Part shown: one piece after another, positions 18,092 to 25,615 of the stretch
How positions within the stretch are numbered: the first letter of the stretch is position 1
Layout: every line of letters begins with the position of its first letter
Translations under genes and position numbers: made by a program
Source of the DNA: Hydrogenophilales bacterium
GTDB taxonomy: Bacteria; Pseudomonadota; Gammaproteobacteria; Burkholderiales; Thiobacillaceae
Reading direction: 5' to 3'
Length of the DNA stretch: 33,084 nt
NCBI GenBank assembly: GCA_024636675.1
Contig: JAGXGM010000076.1
Coordinates: 1 to 33,084 of the forward strand
The notes under the pieces: generated by a model
Seen by the model: the letters and a program-made list of their open reading frames with translations, nothing else
Database searches by the model: none
What the model was told of the DNA's origin: nothing

Positions 18092-18661
18092 ATGAACACA
18101 TCCGCAAAAACCCTATTGGCCATCGCTACTGCCTTTTCCCTGGCCGGAACAGCGGCATCTGTTTCGGCGATGGAGCACACGATGGCAAAGGAGAAGGCTG
18201 AGAACAAGACGGCCGATCGGTCAAAGATGATGCCGGGCTACGGTCATGGAATGGGAATGATGAACATGATGGGCGGCGGCTGTCCCATGATGGGCGGCGG
18301 CATGATGGGGCCAGGCATGATGGGGCCAGGCATGATGGGCGGCGGCATGGGACCCATGGCCATGCTCGACCTGAGCGATGATCAGACCGCCCGCTTGAAT
18401 AAAGTCCAGACCGAGACGCAGAAGAAGATGCGCTCGGTCATGCGACAGATGTGGGAACAACAGGGCAAATTGAACGATTTGTACCAGGCGGAGAAACGCG
18501 ACCCGGGGGCGATCGGCAAGGCCTACGGCAAACTCGCGGATCTGCAGCGCCAGGCACTGGAGGCGCGTATCGAAATGGAAAACAAAATGTCTGAGGTGCT
18601 GACCAAGGAGCAGAAGGCGCAAATGCGCCGCGGTTTCGGGCAGGGCATGATGGGTAACTGA
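18092..18661 (+). CDS. Periplasmic Met-rich Spy/CpxP-like protein
   Basis: A 189-residue exported protein. Residues 1-26 form a Sec signal peptide ending SVSA before MEHT. Residues about 46-92 are extremely rich in Met and Gly, including a threefold tandem repeat of a 15-bp unit at 18301-18345 encoding MMGPG, MMGPG, MMGGG. The C-terminal half is helical and charged (LDLSDDQTARLNKVQTE, later VLTKEQKAQMRRG), like the LTxxQ-containing Spy/CpxP/ZraP group of periplasmic chaperones and metal sensors. Met-rich segments commonly bind Cu(I), and the divergent CopB ATPase supports a role in copper handling. The ribosome binding site AAGGAG is optimal. The exact function is inferred. Confidence 0.8.
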   Translation: MNTSAKTLLAIATAFSLAGTAASVSAMEHTMAKEKAENKTADRSKMMPGYGHGMGMMNMMGGGCPMMGGGMMGPGMMGPGMMGGGMGPMAMLDLSDDQTARLNKVQTETQKKMRSVMRQMWEQQGKLNDLYQAEKRDPGAIGKAYGKLADLQRQALEARIEMENKMSEVLTKEQKAQMRRGFGQGMMGN

Positions 18662-18686
18662 GCGCATTTCAAGCAGCAAGCGCCGG

Positions 18687-18710
18687 ACTGGCCCTAAGCA
18701 CCTGGCCAGT
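18687..18710 (+). other. Intercistronic hairpin between the Spy-like and SHOCT genes
   Basis: ACTGGCC and GGCCAGT form a perfect 7-bp stem with a 10-base loop, flanked by a second pair GCGCAT (18662-18667) and ATGCGC (18713-18718). No T run follows, so it is more likely an attenuator or a 3'-end stabiliser of the first cistron than a full terminator. Confidence 0.4.
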
Positions 18711-18744
18711 TCATGCGCCACCGGAAGTAATCAGGAGAATATTG

Positions 18745-18987
18745 ATGATGATGGACGGTTTCGGCATGACAGGCGGCTTCGGGTTCGGCTGGATCTTCAT
18801 GATCCTGTGGTGGTTGCTCATCATCGTCGGCATTGTGGCGCTGGTGAAATGGATGGTGACTCCTTCAGGGACATACAGTCGGACGGGCAGTGACAACAAG
18901 GCACTGGACATCCTCAAGGAACGCTATGCGCGGGGAGAGATCGACGAACAGGAATTCCAGAAGCGGAAGCGCGATTTGACCCAGTAG
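18745..18987 (+). CDS. Small SHOCT-domain membrane protein
   Basis: About 80 residues. A Gly/Met-rich N-terminus leads into one hydrophobic segment (about 11-35, WIFMILWWLLIIVGIVALVK). A C-terminal SHOCT (short C-terminal) domain follows, ending LDILKERYARGEIDEQEFQKRKRDL. A TTG at 18742 precedes three ATGs. The ATG at 18745 is chosen because AGGAG ends seven bases before it. SHOCT peptides often accompany envelope-stress and metal-resistance genes, but no biochemical role is known for this type. It sits between two Met-rich Spy-like genes and is likely co-transcribed with them. Confidence 0.8.
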   Translation: MMMDGFGMTGGFGFGWIFMILWWLLIIVGIVALVKWMVTPSGTYSRTGSDNKALDILKERYARGEIDEQEFQKRKRDLTQ

Positions 18988-19047
18988 CCGTGTGCCTGCC
19001 GTGGCCTCGGCCTATCCGTAGCAGCGTATCAAGGGAAAGGGAAAAAC

Positions 19048-19632
19048 ATGAACAGAAAGCATGGGTTCTGGGTTGCCCTGTGGGTGGTTCTTTTGGTCGT
19101 GACGGGCGTTCTTGCGTTGAACTACCACTCCAGCGGAAAGGGTTACGGGCCATGGCATGACTGGGGCCGGATGGGGGGCTGGCACGACAGCCCGCGCACA
19201 GGCGGCACACCTGGTTGGCATGGCATGGGACCAGGGATGATGGGCGGCTACGGCGGCATGATGCCGGGAATGGGCGCGGGAATGAGCGGCGGGCGTTACG
19301 CCATGACGCTCTGGGAATTGCCCGATCTGACGCCGGAACAGACCGAGAAAATCATCGCGTTGCAGCGCGATTCGGCCGTGGAAAATCGCAGCCTTATAGA
19401 ACAGCTCGGAGAGGCGAAGGCTCGCCTGAATCGTCTCTATGCAGCTGAGAAGCGTGAGTGGGATGCGATTCGTGCTGCCTCACAGACTGTATTCGATCTG
19501 CAGCGCAAGCAAATGGAGGCAGCCATCGATATGCAGCAGAAGATCGATAGTCTGTTGACCGATCGCCAGCGCCAGGAAATGGCGCGTGCCTGGCGTGATT
19601 ACGGATGGATGGGCAGTGATTCTATGCAGTGA
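19048..19632 (+). CDS. Membrane-anchored Met/His-rich Spy-like protein
   Basis: A 194-residue protein with an N-terminal hydrophobic segment (about 7-25) that is probably an uncleaved anchor, since no clear cleavage site follows. Next is a Trp/His/Gly/Met-rich stretch (about 33-85: GPWHDWGRMGGWHD, GMGPGMMGGYGGMMPGMGAGM). The C-terminal half is a helical LTxxQ-type domain (LPDLTPEQTEKIIALQRD, later SLLTDRQRQEMARAW) close in layout to the protein at 18092. The two are probably paralogues, one soluble and one tethered. A purine-rich AAGGGAAAGGG stretch precedes the ATG. The stop is only 6 bp from the convergent hypE stop. A copper or metal role is inferred from composition and neighbours. Confidence 0.78.
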   Translation: MNRKHGFWVALWVVLLVVTGVLALNYHSSGKGYGPWHDWGRMGGWHDSPRTGGTPGWHGMGPGMMGGYGGMMPGMGAGMSGGRYAMTLWELPDLTPEQTEKIIALQRDSAVENRSLIEQLGEAKARLNRLYAAEKREWDAIRAASQTVFDLQRKQMEAAIDMQQKIDSLLTDRQRQEMARAWRDYGWMGSDSMQ

Positions 19633-19638
19633 TTCCAT

Positions 19639-20643
19639 TCAGCAGATCCGCGGCAGCGGATCGTCTTCCAGTTCGTCCAGAATGCGGCGGCCGCCGAGCG
19701 GCGTTTCCAGGATCACCCGTCCGCCTCCCATCTCGATGCGGCCGATGATGCAGGCATCGCGGCCTTCCGGCAGCGCGCGCCAGCGGGCGAGCACGTCGCC
19801 GGCGGCGAAGGGGTCGACGACAGCGACGATGCGGCCTTCGCACGCCAGGTAATAGGGGTCGTAGCCCAGCATTTCGCACACCGACACGACTTCCGGACGC
19901 AGCGGCACCGCGCTCTGCTCGAGTGCCACGCTGTGGCCGCTGGCGCGCGCGATTTCGTGGGCGACGGTGGCGAGCCCGCCGCGCGTCGGGTCGCGCATGA
20001 ACTTGAGGTCGGGAAAATCGCGGATGGCGCGCGCCAGCGGCAGCACCGAGGCCGAATCCGAGCGCAGCGCGCCCGCCAGGCCGAACTGTTCGCGCGCCAG
20101 CATCACTGCAATACCGTGATCGCCCACCGGCCCGGAGACCAGCACCACGTCGCCCGGCACGATGCGGCTCAACGCCAGCTGTGCGCCCGCGCGCCGCACG
20201 CCGATGCCGGTGACGGTCAGATAGAGACCGCTGCCTTCACCGCGCCGCACCACTTTGGTGTCGCCTGCCACCACGGCAACGTGGTTCTGCCGAGCGGCCC
20301 GCGCAAAGCTGGTGATGTAGTGGTCCAGCTTTGCGATTTCCAGGCCTTCTTCGATCAATGCCGACAGGGTGAAATAGAGCGGATCGGCCCCGGCCACCGC
20401 CAGGTCGTTGACCACGCCATGGACGGCCAGCGAACCGATGTTGCCGCCGGGAAATTCGAGCGGCTCGACGGTGAAACCGTCGGTGGTGACCATGAGGTCG
20501 CCGTCCACATGCGGCAGCGTCACCGCATCGGCGTCGGTATCGAGCAGCGGGTTGCCGAGATGGCGGGCAAAGATGCCGCTGATGAGTTCGCGCATCAGGC
20601 GGCCGCCGTTGCCGTGCGCGAGAAGAATGCGGGTGTCGTCCAT
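19639..20643 (-). CDS. hypE: Hydrogenase maturation protein HypE
   Basis: ATP-dependent dehydratase that converts the thiocarbamoyl group on its C-terminal cysteine, received from HypF, to thiocyanate, the source of the cyanide ligands of the NiFe site. The 334 residues end in the diagnostic PRIC, with the reactive Cys as the last residue. The AIRS/PurM-like domain is visible as AHGNGGRLMRELI, a DGFTVEPLEFPGGNIGSLAVHG segment, VVAGDTKVV and MRDPTRGGLATV. It follows the hypF stop by 5 bp; the ribosome binding site is weak, suggesting coupling. It is last in hypCABDFE and converges on the Spy-like gene at 19632. Confidence 0.96.
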   Translation of the reverse strand: MDDTRILLAHGNGGRLMRELISGIFARHLGNPLLDTDADAVTLPHVDGDLMVTTDGFTVEPLEFPGGNIGSLAVHGVVNDLAVAGADPLYFTLSALIEEGLEIAKLDHYITSFARAARQNHVAVVAGDTKVVRRGEGSGLYLTVTGIGVRRAGAQLALSRIVPGDVVLVSGPVGDHGIAVMLAREQFGLAGALRSDSASVLPLARAIRDFPDLKFMRDPTRGGLATVAHEIARASGHSVALEQSAVPLRPEVVSVCEMLGYDPYYLACEGRIVAVVDPFAAGDVLARWRALPEGRDACIIGRIEMGGGRVILETPLGGRRILDELEDDPLPRIC

Positions 20644-20648
20644 GGATT

Positions 20649-22934
20649 TTATGGGTGCAGAAATTCGATGACCTGACCAAAGCTTAACCCGGCATCGTTC
20701 ACCGGGAGTCGTCGCGGTAGGCAGACGTCAAAGCCCGCAGCCTCAAGCAGGCGAATCGCGGCTTCGGCGAGCAGGCGATTCTGGAACACGCCGCCGGTGA
20801 GGCCGACCGACCGGATGCCGGTTTGCGCACGCAGTTGCTGCGCCTGGTCGACCAGGGCTTGCGCCAGGCTGAGATGAAAGCAGGCCGCGCGTCCGGCTGC
20901 CGGGCGAGTAGTGTCGGTGAGCATCGGCAACAGCGGCGCCCAGTCGCTGCGCCAGAGGCCGGCCGGATCGCGTTCGAGCGGCAATTCGATGGTCGGGCCT
21001 GCTGCATCGGCAACCCTAAACAACGCCGATCCACTAGGAGCTGAAGCCCCGCAAAGCGGGATGGCATCGTGTGCGGCAGCTTCCAGCCGCATTGGGCCTT
21101 CGCCTTCGAAACTGGCGTGGGTGCAGACGCCGCACAGCGCCGCCGCTGCATCGAACAGGCGGCCGGCCGACGAGCTGGCCGGGCTGTTGAGCCGGGCCGA
21201 CCACGCCTGATGCAGCGGCTCGGGGGCGAAGGGCGCCTCCTGGCCTGCCTCCCATAGCAAGGCCGCCGCGGCGCGCCACGGCTCGCGTCCGGCCTTGTCA
21301 CCGCCGGGCAGATGGAACGGTCTGAACGAGGCGCCGCGCTGCCAGCGGCCGGGTGCGCCGGTGAAGGCTTCGCCGCCCCACAGGCTGCCGTCCTCGCCGA
21401 GACCGACGCCGTCCCAGGCGAACACGATCCATTCGTTCATTGCCGGAAATTCCCACGCCAGCGCCGAGGCATGGGCGCGGTGATGCCAGATTTCGGTCAG
21501 CGGCAAGCCGCTGTCGCGGGCAAAGCGGCGGTAGCCGTAGCCGGGATGCCGATCCACCAGCAAGCGCGAGGCCTGCACCTGGTACAGGCGCTGCAGGTCG
21601 GCCGCCATTTGCGCCAGCGTATCGAGGCTGCGCGGCGTGTCGAGTTCGCCGATGTGCGGCAGGACGACGGCGCGTGTGCCCCAGGCGAGGCAAAGCGTGT
21701 TCTTCATGTGGCTGCCGAGCGCGAGCACGGGTTCGGGCAGGGTCGCGGGCAGTTCCAGTTCCAGCGGCGCGCTGCCGCGTCCCAGGCGCAGCGGACGCGG
21801 CGCGCCGGCGATGACGCGAACCACCGGGTCGTCGGCCGGGCGCACGATGGGGCGGTCGTGGTGCACGAAGGCATCGGCAATATGGGCGAGGCGGGTCTGC
21901 GCTTCCGCATTGTCGGTCAGCACCGGCTCGCCGGAAAGATTGCCCGAGGTCGCCACCAGCGGGCCGCCGAAGTCGGCCAGCAGCAGATCGTGCAAGGGCG
22001 AGTAGGGCAGGAAGCAGCCGACTTCGGCGAGACCGGGAGCGATGGATTCGGGCAGCGGCGCATCGGCGCGCTTCGGCAGCAGCACGATGGGACGCTCGGG
22101 CGATGCGAGAAAACTTTCCAGCGCCGGCGTGGTATGCACCCCCGCGCGCAAGCCATCGATATCGCGAAACATCACCGCCAGCGGTTTCGCCGGCCGCGGC
22201 TTGCGGGCGCGCAGCGTTGAAACAACTGTGTCGTTCATCGCATCGCACATCAGGTGATAGCCGCCGACGCCTTTCACCGCAAGGATTTTCCCGGCCCTGA
22301 GCGCTGCGACCGCAGCCGCCAGCACGGCTTCATCGCCGTCGTGCGTGTCCTTTCCCGAAACGAATTGCAGATGCGGCCCGCACGCCGGGCAGGCGATCGG
22401 CTCGGCATGAAAACGCCTATCGAGCGGATTCTCATATTCCTGCCGGCAATCCGGGCACAACACGAAGTCGCGCATGGCCGTATTCGGGCGATCGTAGGGC
22501 AGGGCGGTGATCAGGGTGTAGCGCGGGCCGCACTGGGTGCAGTTGATGAAGGGGTAGCGGTGGCGGCGGTTGGCCGGGTCACGCAGGTCGGCGAGGCAGT
22601 CGGCGCAGGCGAAGCCGTCTGCAGGTAAATGGATATCGGCGGCGCTGATCGACTGGCTGTCGAGAATGGCAAACGCTTCGGCGTGCGCAGGTGCGCAGGT
22701 GGTGACGACAAGCGGGCCGGGCGCGGACAGTGGCGGCGCTTCCTTCAGCAGCGCGTCGCTGAACCGCAGAAGCTGTGCGGGCCTGCCCTCGGCATGGATT
22801 TCTACCGCGCCGTCGACGTTGCGCACCCAGCCGGTGATGCCGTGTTGCTGCGCCAGGCGGTAGACGAAGGGCCGGAAGCCCACGCCCTGCACCCGGCCGC
22901 TGATGGTGATGTGCTGCGCGATGCGCTTAGGCAT
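20649..22934 (-). CDS. hypF: Carbamoyltransferase HypF
   Basis: Uses carbamoyl phosphate and ATP to carbamoylate the HypE cysteine, the first step of cyanide ligand synthesis. The 761 residues hold an N-terminal acylphosphatase domain (GRVQGVGFRPFVYRLAQ, about 13-30), two zinc-finger pairs (C110/C113 with C132/C135; C160/C163 with C182/C185), a YrdC-like domain (about 200-385, including ATSGNLSGEPV) and a Kae1-like C-terminal domain with metal-binding HHRAHASAL and GLTGGVFQNRLL. The open frame extends to 23108. The ATG at 22932-22934 is chosen because it starts directly at the acylphosphatase domain and overlaps the hypD stop by 8 bp, a normal coupling arrangement in this operon. Confidence 0.97.
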   Translation of the reverse strand: MPKRIAQHITISGRVQGVGFRPFVYRLAQQHGITGWVRNVDGAVEIHAEGRPAQLLRFSDALLKEAPPLSAPGPLVVTTCAPAHAEAFAILDSQSISAADIHLPADGFACADCLADLRDPANRRHRYPFINCTQCGPRYTLITALPYDRPNTAMRDFVLCPDCRQEYENPLDRRFHAEPIACPACGPHLQFVSGKDTHDGDEAVLAAAVAALRAGKILAVKGVGGYHLMCDAMNDTVVSTLRARKPRPAKPLAVMFRDIDGLRAGVHTTPALESFLASPERPIVLLPKRADAPLPESIAPGLAEVGCFLPYSPLHDLLLADFGGPLVATSGNLSGEPVLTDNAEAQTRLAHIADAFVHHDRPIVRPADDPVVRVIAGAPRPLRLGRGSAPLELELPATLPEPVLALGSHMKNTLCLAWGTRAVVLPHIGELDTPRSLDTLAQMAADLQRLYQVQASRLLVDRHPGYGYRRFARDSGLPLTEIWHHRAHASALAWEFPAMNEWIVFAWDGVGLGEDGSLWGGEAFTGAPGRWQRGASFRPFHLPGGDKAGREPWRAAAALLWEAGQEAPFAPEPLHQAWSARLNSPASSSAGRLFDAAAALCGVCTHASFEGEGPMRLEAAAHDAIPLCGASAPSGSALFRVADAAGPTIELPLERDPAGLWRSDWAPLLPMLTDTTRPAAGRAACFHLSLAQALVDQAQQLRAQTGIRSVGLTGGVFQNRLLAEAAIRLLEAAGFDVCLPRRLPVNDAGLSFGQVIEFLHP

Positions 22935-24054
22935 CGACGGCGACGCGCACGCCACCCGCCCACCAGATGCGGCAGGCGCCTTCGTCCGACACCATGCAGG
23001 GGCCGACCGGATTGCGCGGGGTGCAGGCACGACCGTAGATGCGGCACTGGTTGGGATAGATCTTGCCGAGCACCACCTGCGCGCAATCGCAGCCGGGCGG
23101 CATTTCACCGGCGCGGCGGCGGCCGGGTTGATTGGAGTCGGCGTCGCTGTGGTCGGGGAACAGCAGGCGCGCGTCGTGTCTGGCGAACGCGGGCTTCAGC
23201 GCATAGCCCGAGTTGGGGATGATGCCGATGCCGCGCCAGTTGGCGTCAACGATGGCCAGCGTTTCATCGACCAGGCGGCGGCCGGTGGGATTGCCGCCCG
23301 GATGCGCGACTTCGCGGTAGCAGTTGTCGAGGAAGCGCTCGCCGGTTTTCAGCTGGCGCAGCACCGAATAGAACGCGGCCAGCAAGGATTCCGGTGCGAA
23401 GCCGGCGACCGCAGTGGGGATTTCGTGGCGGTCGACGACGAAGGCCCATTCCTCCGGCCCCATCACGGTGGAGACGTGGCCGGGCGCGACCAGCGCGTCG
23501 AAGCCGGGCTTTCCCGGGTTGGCTTCAAACGTGCCGAGCAGCATCGCCACCGCCGGCCAGGTCAGCCGGCCGGACAGCAGGATGGAAAGATTGTCGGGAA
23601 TGCCTTCCGCCAGCATCGCCGCGACCGGCGCGGTCGTGGTCTCGAAGCCGGCGGCGAAGAACACTACCGGGCGGTCCGGGTTGTCGCGCGCGATCCTGCG
23701 CGCATCGAGCGGGCTGGCGATCGGCCGCACGTCGGCGCCGGCGGCCTGCGCGTCGGCCAGCGAGCGCACCTCGCCCTTCTTCACGTTGACAGGCACCCGC
23801 AGCATGTCGCCGAAGGCGACCAGGATCACGCGGTCCCTGAGCGCCAGCTGCATCGCCTGGTAGACGTCCTCTTCCGGGCACACGCACACCGGGCAGCCGG
23901 GGCCGGGCACCAGCTCGACCCAGTCCGGCAAGGCGCCGCGCAGGCCGGCGTGGGTGATCGAGCGCTCGTGGCCGCCGCACACGTTCATGATCTTGACCGT
24001 GCGGTCGAATTCGAGGGCGTGGATTTTTTCCAGCCAGGCGCGGGCCTCGTTCAT
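22927..24054 (-). CDS. hypD: Hydrogenase maturation protein HypD
   Basis: Iron-sulfur scaffold which, with HypC, assembles the Fe(CN)2CO unit of the NiFe site. The 375-residue length is typical. Conserved motifs are NVCGGHE with C26 and H29, GPGCPVC with C54 and C57, GFETTTAPVAAML, and the C-terminal cluster region DCAQVVLGKIYPNQC followed by GRACTPRNPVGPC. An extra Cys (C59) directly follows the CPVC motif. The stop overlaps the hypF start by 8 bp, and the start shares one base with the hypB stop (TGATG). Confidence 0.97.
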   Translation of the reverse strand: MNEARAWLEKIHALEFDRTVKIMNVCGGHERSITHAGLRGALPDWVELVPGPGCPVCVCPEEDVYQAMQLALRDRVILVAFGDMLRVPVNVKKGEVRSLADAQAAGADVRPIASPLDARRIARDNPDRPVVFFAAGFETTTAPVAAMLAEGIPDNLSILLSGRLTWPAVAMLLGTFEANPGKPGFDALVAPGHVSTVMGPEEWAFVVDRHEIPTAVAGFAPESLLAAFYSVLRQLKTGERFLDNCYREVAHPGGNPTGRRLVDETLAIVDANWRGIGIIPNSGYALKPAFARHDARLLFPDHSDADSNQPGRRRAGEMPPGCDCAQVVLGKIYPNQCRIYGRACTPRNPVGPCMVSDEGACRIWWAGGVRVAVDA

Positions 24055-24860
24055 CAGGCGGTGACGCTGTGAAGTTTCTGGCCGTCGGACTGGATCGCCG
24101 GGCGGCGCGACTGGCCGAGCGCGACGCGGGCGCGCTGGGCGGCCAACTGCTCGCGCAGCCAGGCGTACCAGGCCTCCATGTCAAGTTCCTTGCGCGCCGA
24201 CAGCCGCATCACCGGCGCCGGATTGGCCAGGTTGCGCAGGTGCGCCTCGGCCTTGTCGCAATCGAAGTCGTTGAGCACGGGCAGGAGGTCGGTCTTGGTC
24301 AGGAGCATGGCATCGGCGGCGCGGAACATCACCGGGTATTTGGCCGGCTTGTCGTCGCCTTCGGTGATCGAGAGCAGGGTGACGTTGAGGTGCTGGCCGA
24401 GATCGAAGCTGGCGGGGCACACCAGGTTGCCGACGTTCTCGATGAACAGCAGGTCGACGCCGTCGAGCGTCATGTGATGCAGCGCGTCGTGCACCAGATG
24501 GGCGTCGAGGTGGCAGGCGGTGCCGGTGACAATCTGGTGCGCCTGCACGCCCTTGGCGCGGATGCGCTCGGCGTCGTTCTCGGTTTCGAGGTCGCCCTCG
24601 ATCACGGCGCAGGTGAATTCGTCCTTCAGCGCGGTCAGCGTGGCTTCCAGCAGCGCGGTCTTGCCCGAGCCGGGCGAGGACATCAGGTTGATCGCGAGGA
24701 TGCCGCGGCGGTCGAAGTGTTCGCGGTTGTGCGCGGCCTGGTCGTCGTTCTTTGCCAGCAGGCCCTTCAGCACCGACACCGCAGTCGCGCCCTTGGCGAC
24801 GGGCTTGAAGGCGAGGTGCTTGTTGCCGGGAGTGAGGTTGCAGCCGCAGGTGTCACACAT
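24054..24860 (-). CDS. hypB: Hydrogenase nickel incorporation GTPase HypB
   Basis: GTPase that, with HypA, inserts nickel into the hydrogenase large subunit precursor. The 268 residues start MCDTCGC, the high-affinity N-terminal nickel motif (C2, C5, C7). No long His-rich stretch follows, so nickel storage is not expected. The P-loop is SSPGSGKT (about 62-68), followed by EGDLETENDAERI, the metal-site region GTACHLDAHLVHDAL, ENVGNLVCPASFDLG and base-recognition TKTD. The start ATG lies inside the hypA 3' end (8-bp overlap) and the stop overlaps hypD by one base. Confidence 0.97.
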   Translation of the reverse strand: MCDTCGCNLTPGNKHLAFKPVAKGATAVSVLKGLLAKNDDQAAHNREHFDRRGILAINLMSSPGSGKTALLEATLTALKDEFTCAVIEGDLETENDAERIRAKGVQAHQIVTGTACHLDAHLVHDALHHMTLDGVDLLFIENVGNLVCPASFDLGQHLNVTLLSITEGDDKPAKYPVMFRAADAMLLTKTDLLPVLNDFDCDKAEAHLRNLANPAPVMRLSARKELDMEAWYAWLREQLAAQRARVALGQSRRPAIQSDGQKLHSVTA

Positions 24861-25242
24861 TTTGTGGGTGAGGGGTAAGGGGTGAAGGGTGAGGGGTATC
24901 CGTTACCAACTCGACGCTTTCGAGCAGGAGTTCGTCGCCGGAGAGGATCTGGGTATGCCAGTCGTCGCAGGCGCCGCAGAGCAGGCGGTTCATCGCGGCC
25001 TCGGTCTCGGCGCCGCAGGTCCGGCAGCGCACCCGGATCGGCGCGTGGCTGAATTCGAGCTGGGCGTGTTCCATGCGGCTACCGGCGGCTGCCAGCGGGA
25101 AAGCCGTGGCCAGCAGTTCGGACACCACGCCGGCGAGCGGGCCGATGCGCACGCGGATCAGGCTGGCCTGCGCCGCGCCATGCTGATCGATCACGGCGTC
25201 CACCTGTTCGACGAGCGCCTGGGCGACAGCCAGTTCATGCAC
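24853..25242 (-). CDS. hypA: Hydrogenase nickel metallochaperone HypA (C-terminus extended by a repeat)
   Basis: Zinc protein that delivers nickel with HypB. The N-terminus MHELAVAQALV supplies the nickel-binding His2. The zinc site is two CxxC pairs, C73/C76 and C89/C92 (CRTCGAE, LLCGACDDW). HypA proteins usually end shortly after LLLESVELVT, near 113-115 residues. This one runs to 129 with a Pro/His-rich tail (PHPSPLTPHPQNV) translated from the heptanucleotide array at 24868-24895. The array thus appears to have displaced or extended the original stop while keeping the 8-bp overlap with hypB. The start overlaps the hypC stop by 8 bp. Confidence 0.95.
   Translation of the reverse strand: MHELAVAQALVEQVDAVIDQHGAAQASLIRVRIGPLAGVVSELLATAFPLAAAGSRMEHAQLEFSHAPIRVRCRTCGAETEAAMNRLLCGACDDWHTQILSGDELLLESVELVTDTPHPSPLTPHPQNV
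24868..24895. repeat. Heptanucleotide tandem repeat inside the hypA 3' end
   Basis: Four consecutive 7-bp units on the plus strand: GTGAGGG, GTAAGGG, GTGAAGG, GTGAGGG. On the coding (minus) strand they encode the Pro/His/Ser/Leu/Thr tail of HypA. The unit differs in sequence from the array at 4519-4546 but shares its 7-bp period and copy number. A gain or loss of one unit would shift the HypA frame beyond the conserved domain. Confidence 0.75.
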
Positions 25243-25465
25243 CGCTTTCCGCCAGGATCTGGTCGAGCAGTTTCCACGTGGTGCAGGCGTCCGATTCGGT
25301 GACTTTCTGGATGGCGTAGCCGACGTGCACCATGACGAAGTCGCCGATTGCGGGCGGCGCGTCCTGCATCATGAACAGACTGACGTCGCGCCACACGCCC
25401 TTGGCATGACAGCGGGCGGTGAAGCCTTCGATCGATTCGATCTGCATGGGGATGGCAAGACACAT
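25235..25465 (-). CDS. hypC: Hydrogenase assembly chaperone HypC
   Basis: Small chaperone (76 residues) that holds the Fe(CN)2CO unit with HypD and transfers it to the large subunit precursor. The essential Met-Cys N-terminus is present as MCLAIPMQIE with C2. The body is typical (GDFVMVHVGYAIQKV, then a Trp-Lys-Leu-Leu-Asp-Gln end region). The frame opens slightly upstream with TTG, but ATG 25463-25465 is required to expose Cys2. No good Shine-Dalgarno is seen. It is first in the hyp operon. A possible -10 hexamer TATACT lies on the minus strand at 25495-25500, with no good -35. Confidence 0.96.
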   Translation of the reverse strand: MCLAIPMQIESIEGFTARCHAKGVWRDVSLFMMQDAPPAIGDFVMVHVGYAIQKVTESDACTTWKLLDQILAESGA

Positions 25466-25547
25466 GGGCGGCAATCAGAACTGTACTTAAAATCAGTATA
25501 TGTGATTTGTCGGCGCGGCGTTCGACCGGGAATGTTGCAAAATTAAT

Positions 25548-25595
25548 TTCGAATAATCAGATGCTTGAGCGATTTCCTTGGTTGTTATTCGAATA
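25548..25595. promoter_or_regulatory. Paired TTCGAA palindromes between hypC and the hydrogenase operon
   Basis: TTCGAATAA at 25548-25556 and its exact inverse TTATTCGAA at 25585-25593 form a 9-bp inverted repeat with a 28-base spacer. Each copy is itself centred on TTCGAA; the second is a full 10-bp palindrome TATTCGAATA (25586-25595). The centres are 40 bp apart, close to four helical turns. They lie in the 150-bp divergent gap between hypC (minus) and the protease gene (plus). This fits two dimer sites for a regulator able to loop DNA, or a 5' leader hairpin. No known hydrogenase regulator consensus is matched. Confidence 0.45.
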
Positions 25596-25615
25596 GCGGG
25601 CTGCTAGATTGGGGT

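Noticed and set aside
25466-25615. Search for a sigma-54 (-24/-12) promoter for the hydrogenase operon
   Set aside because: No GG-N10-GC element with flanking consensus was found on either strand. A sigma-70-like TATACT exists upstream of hypC but lacks a -35.
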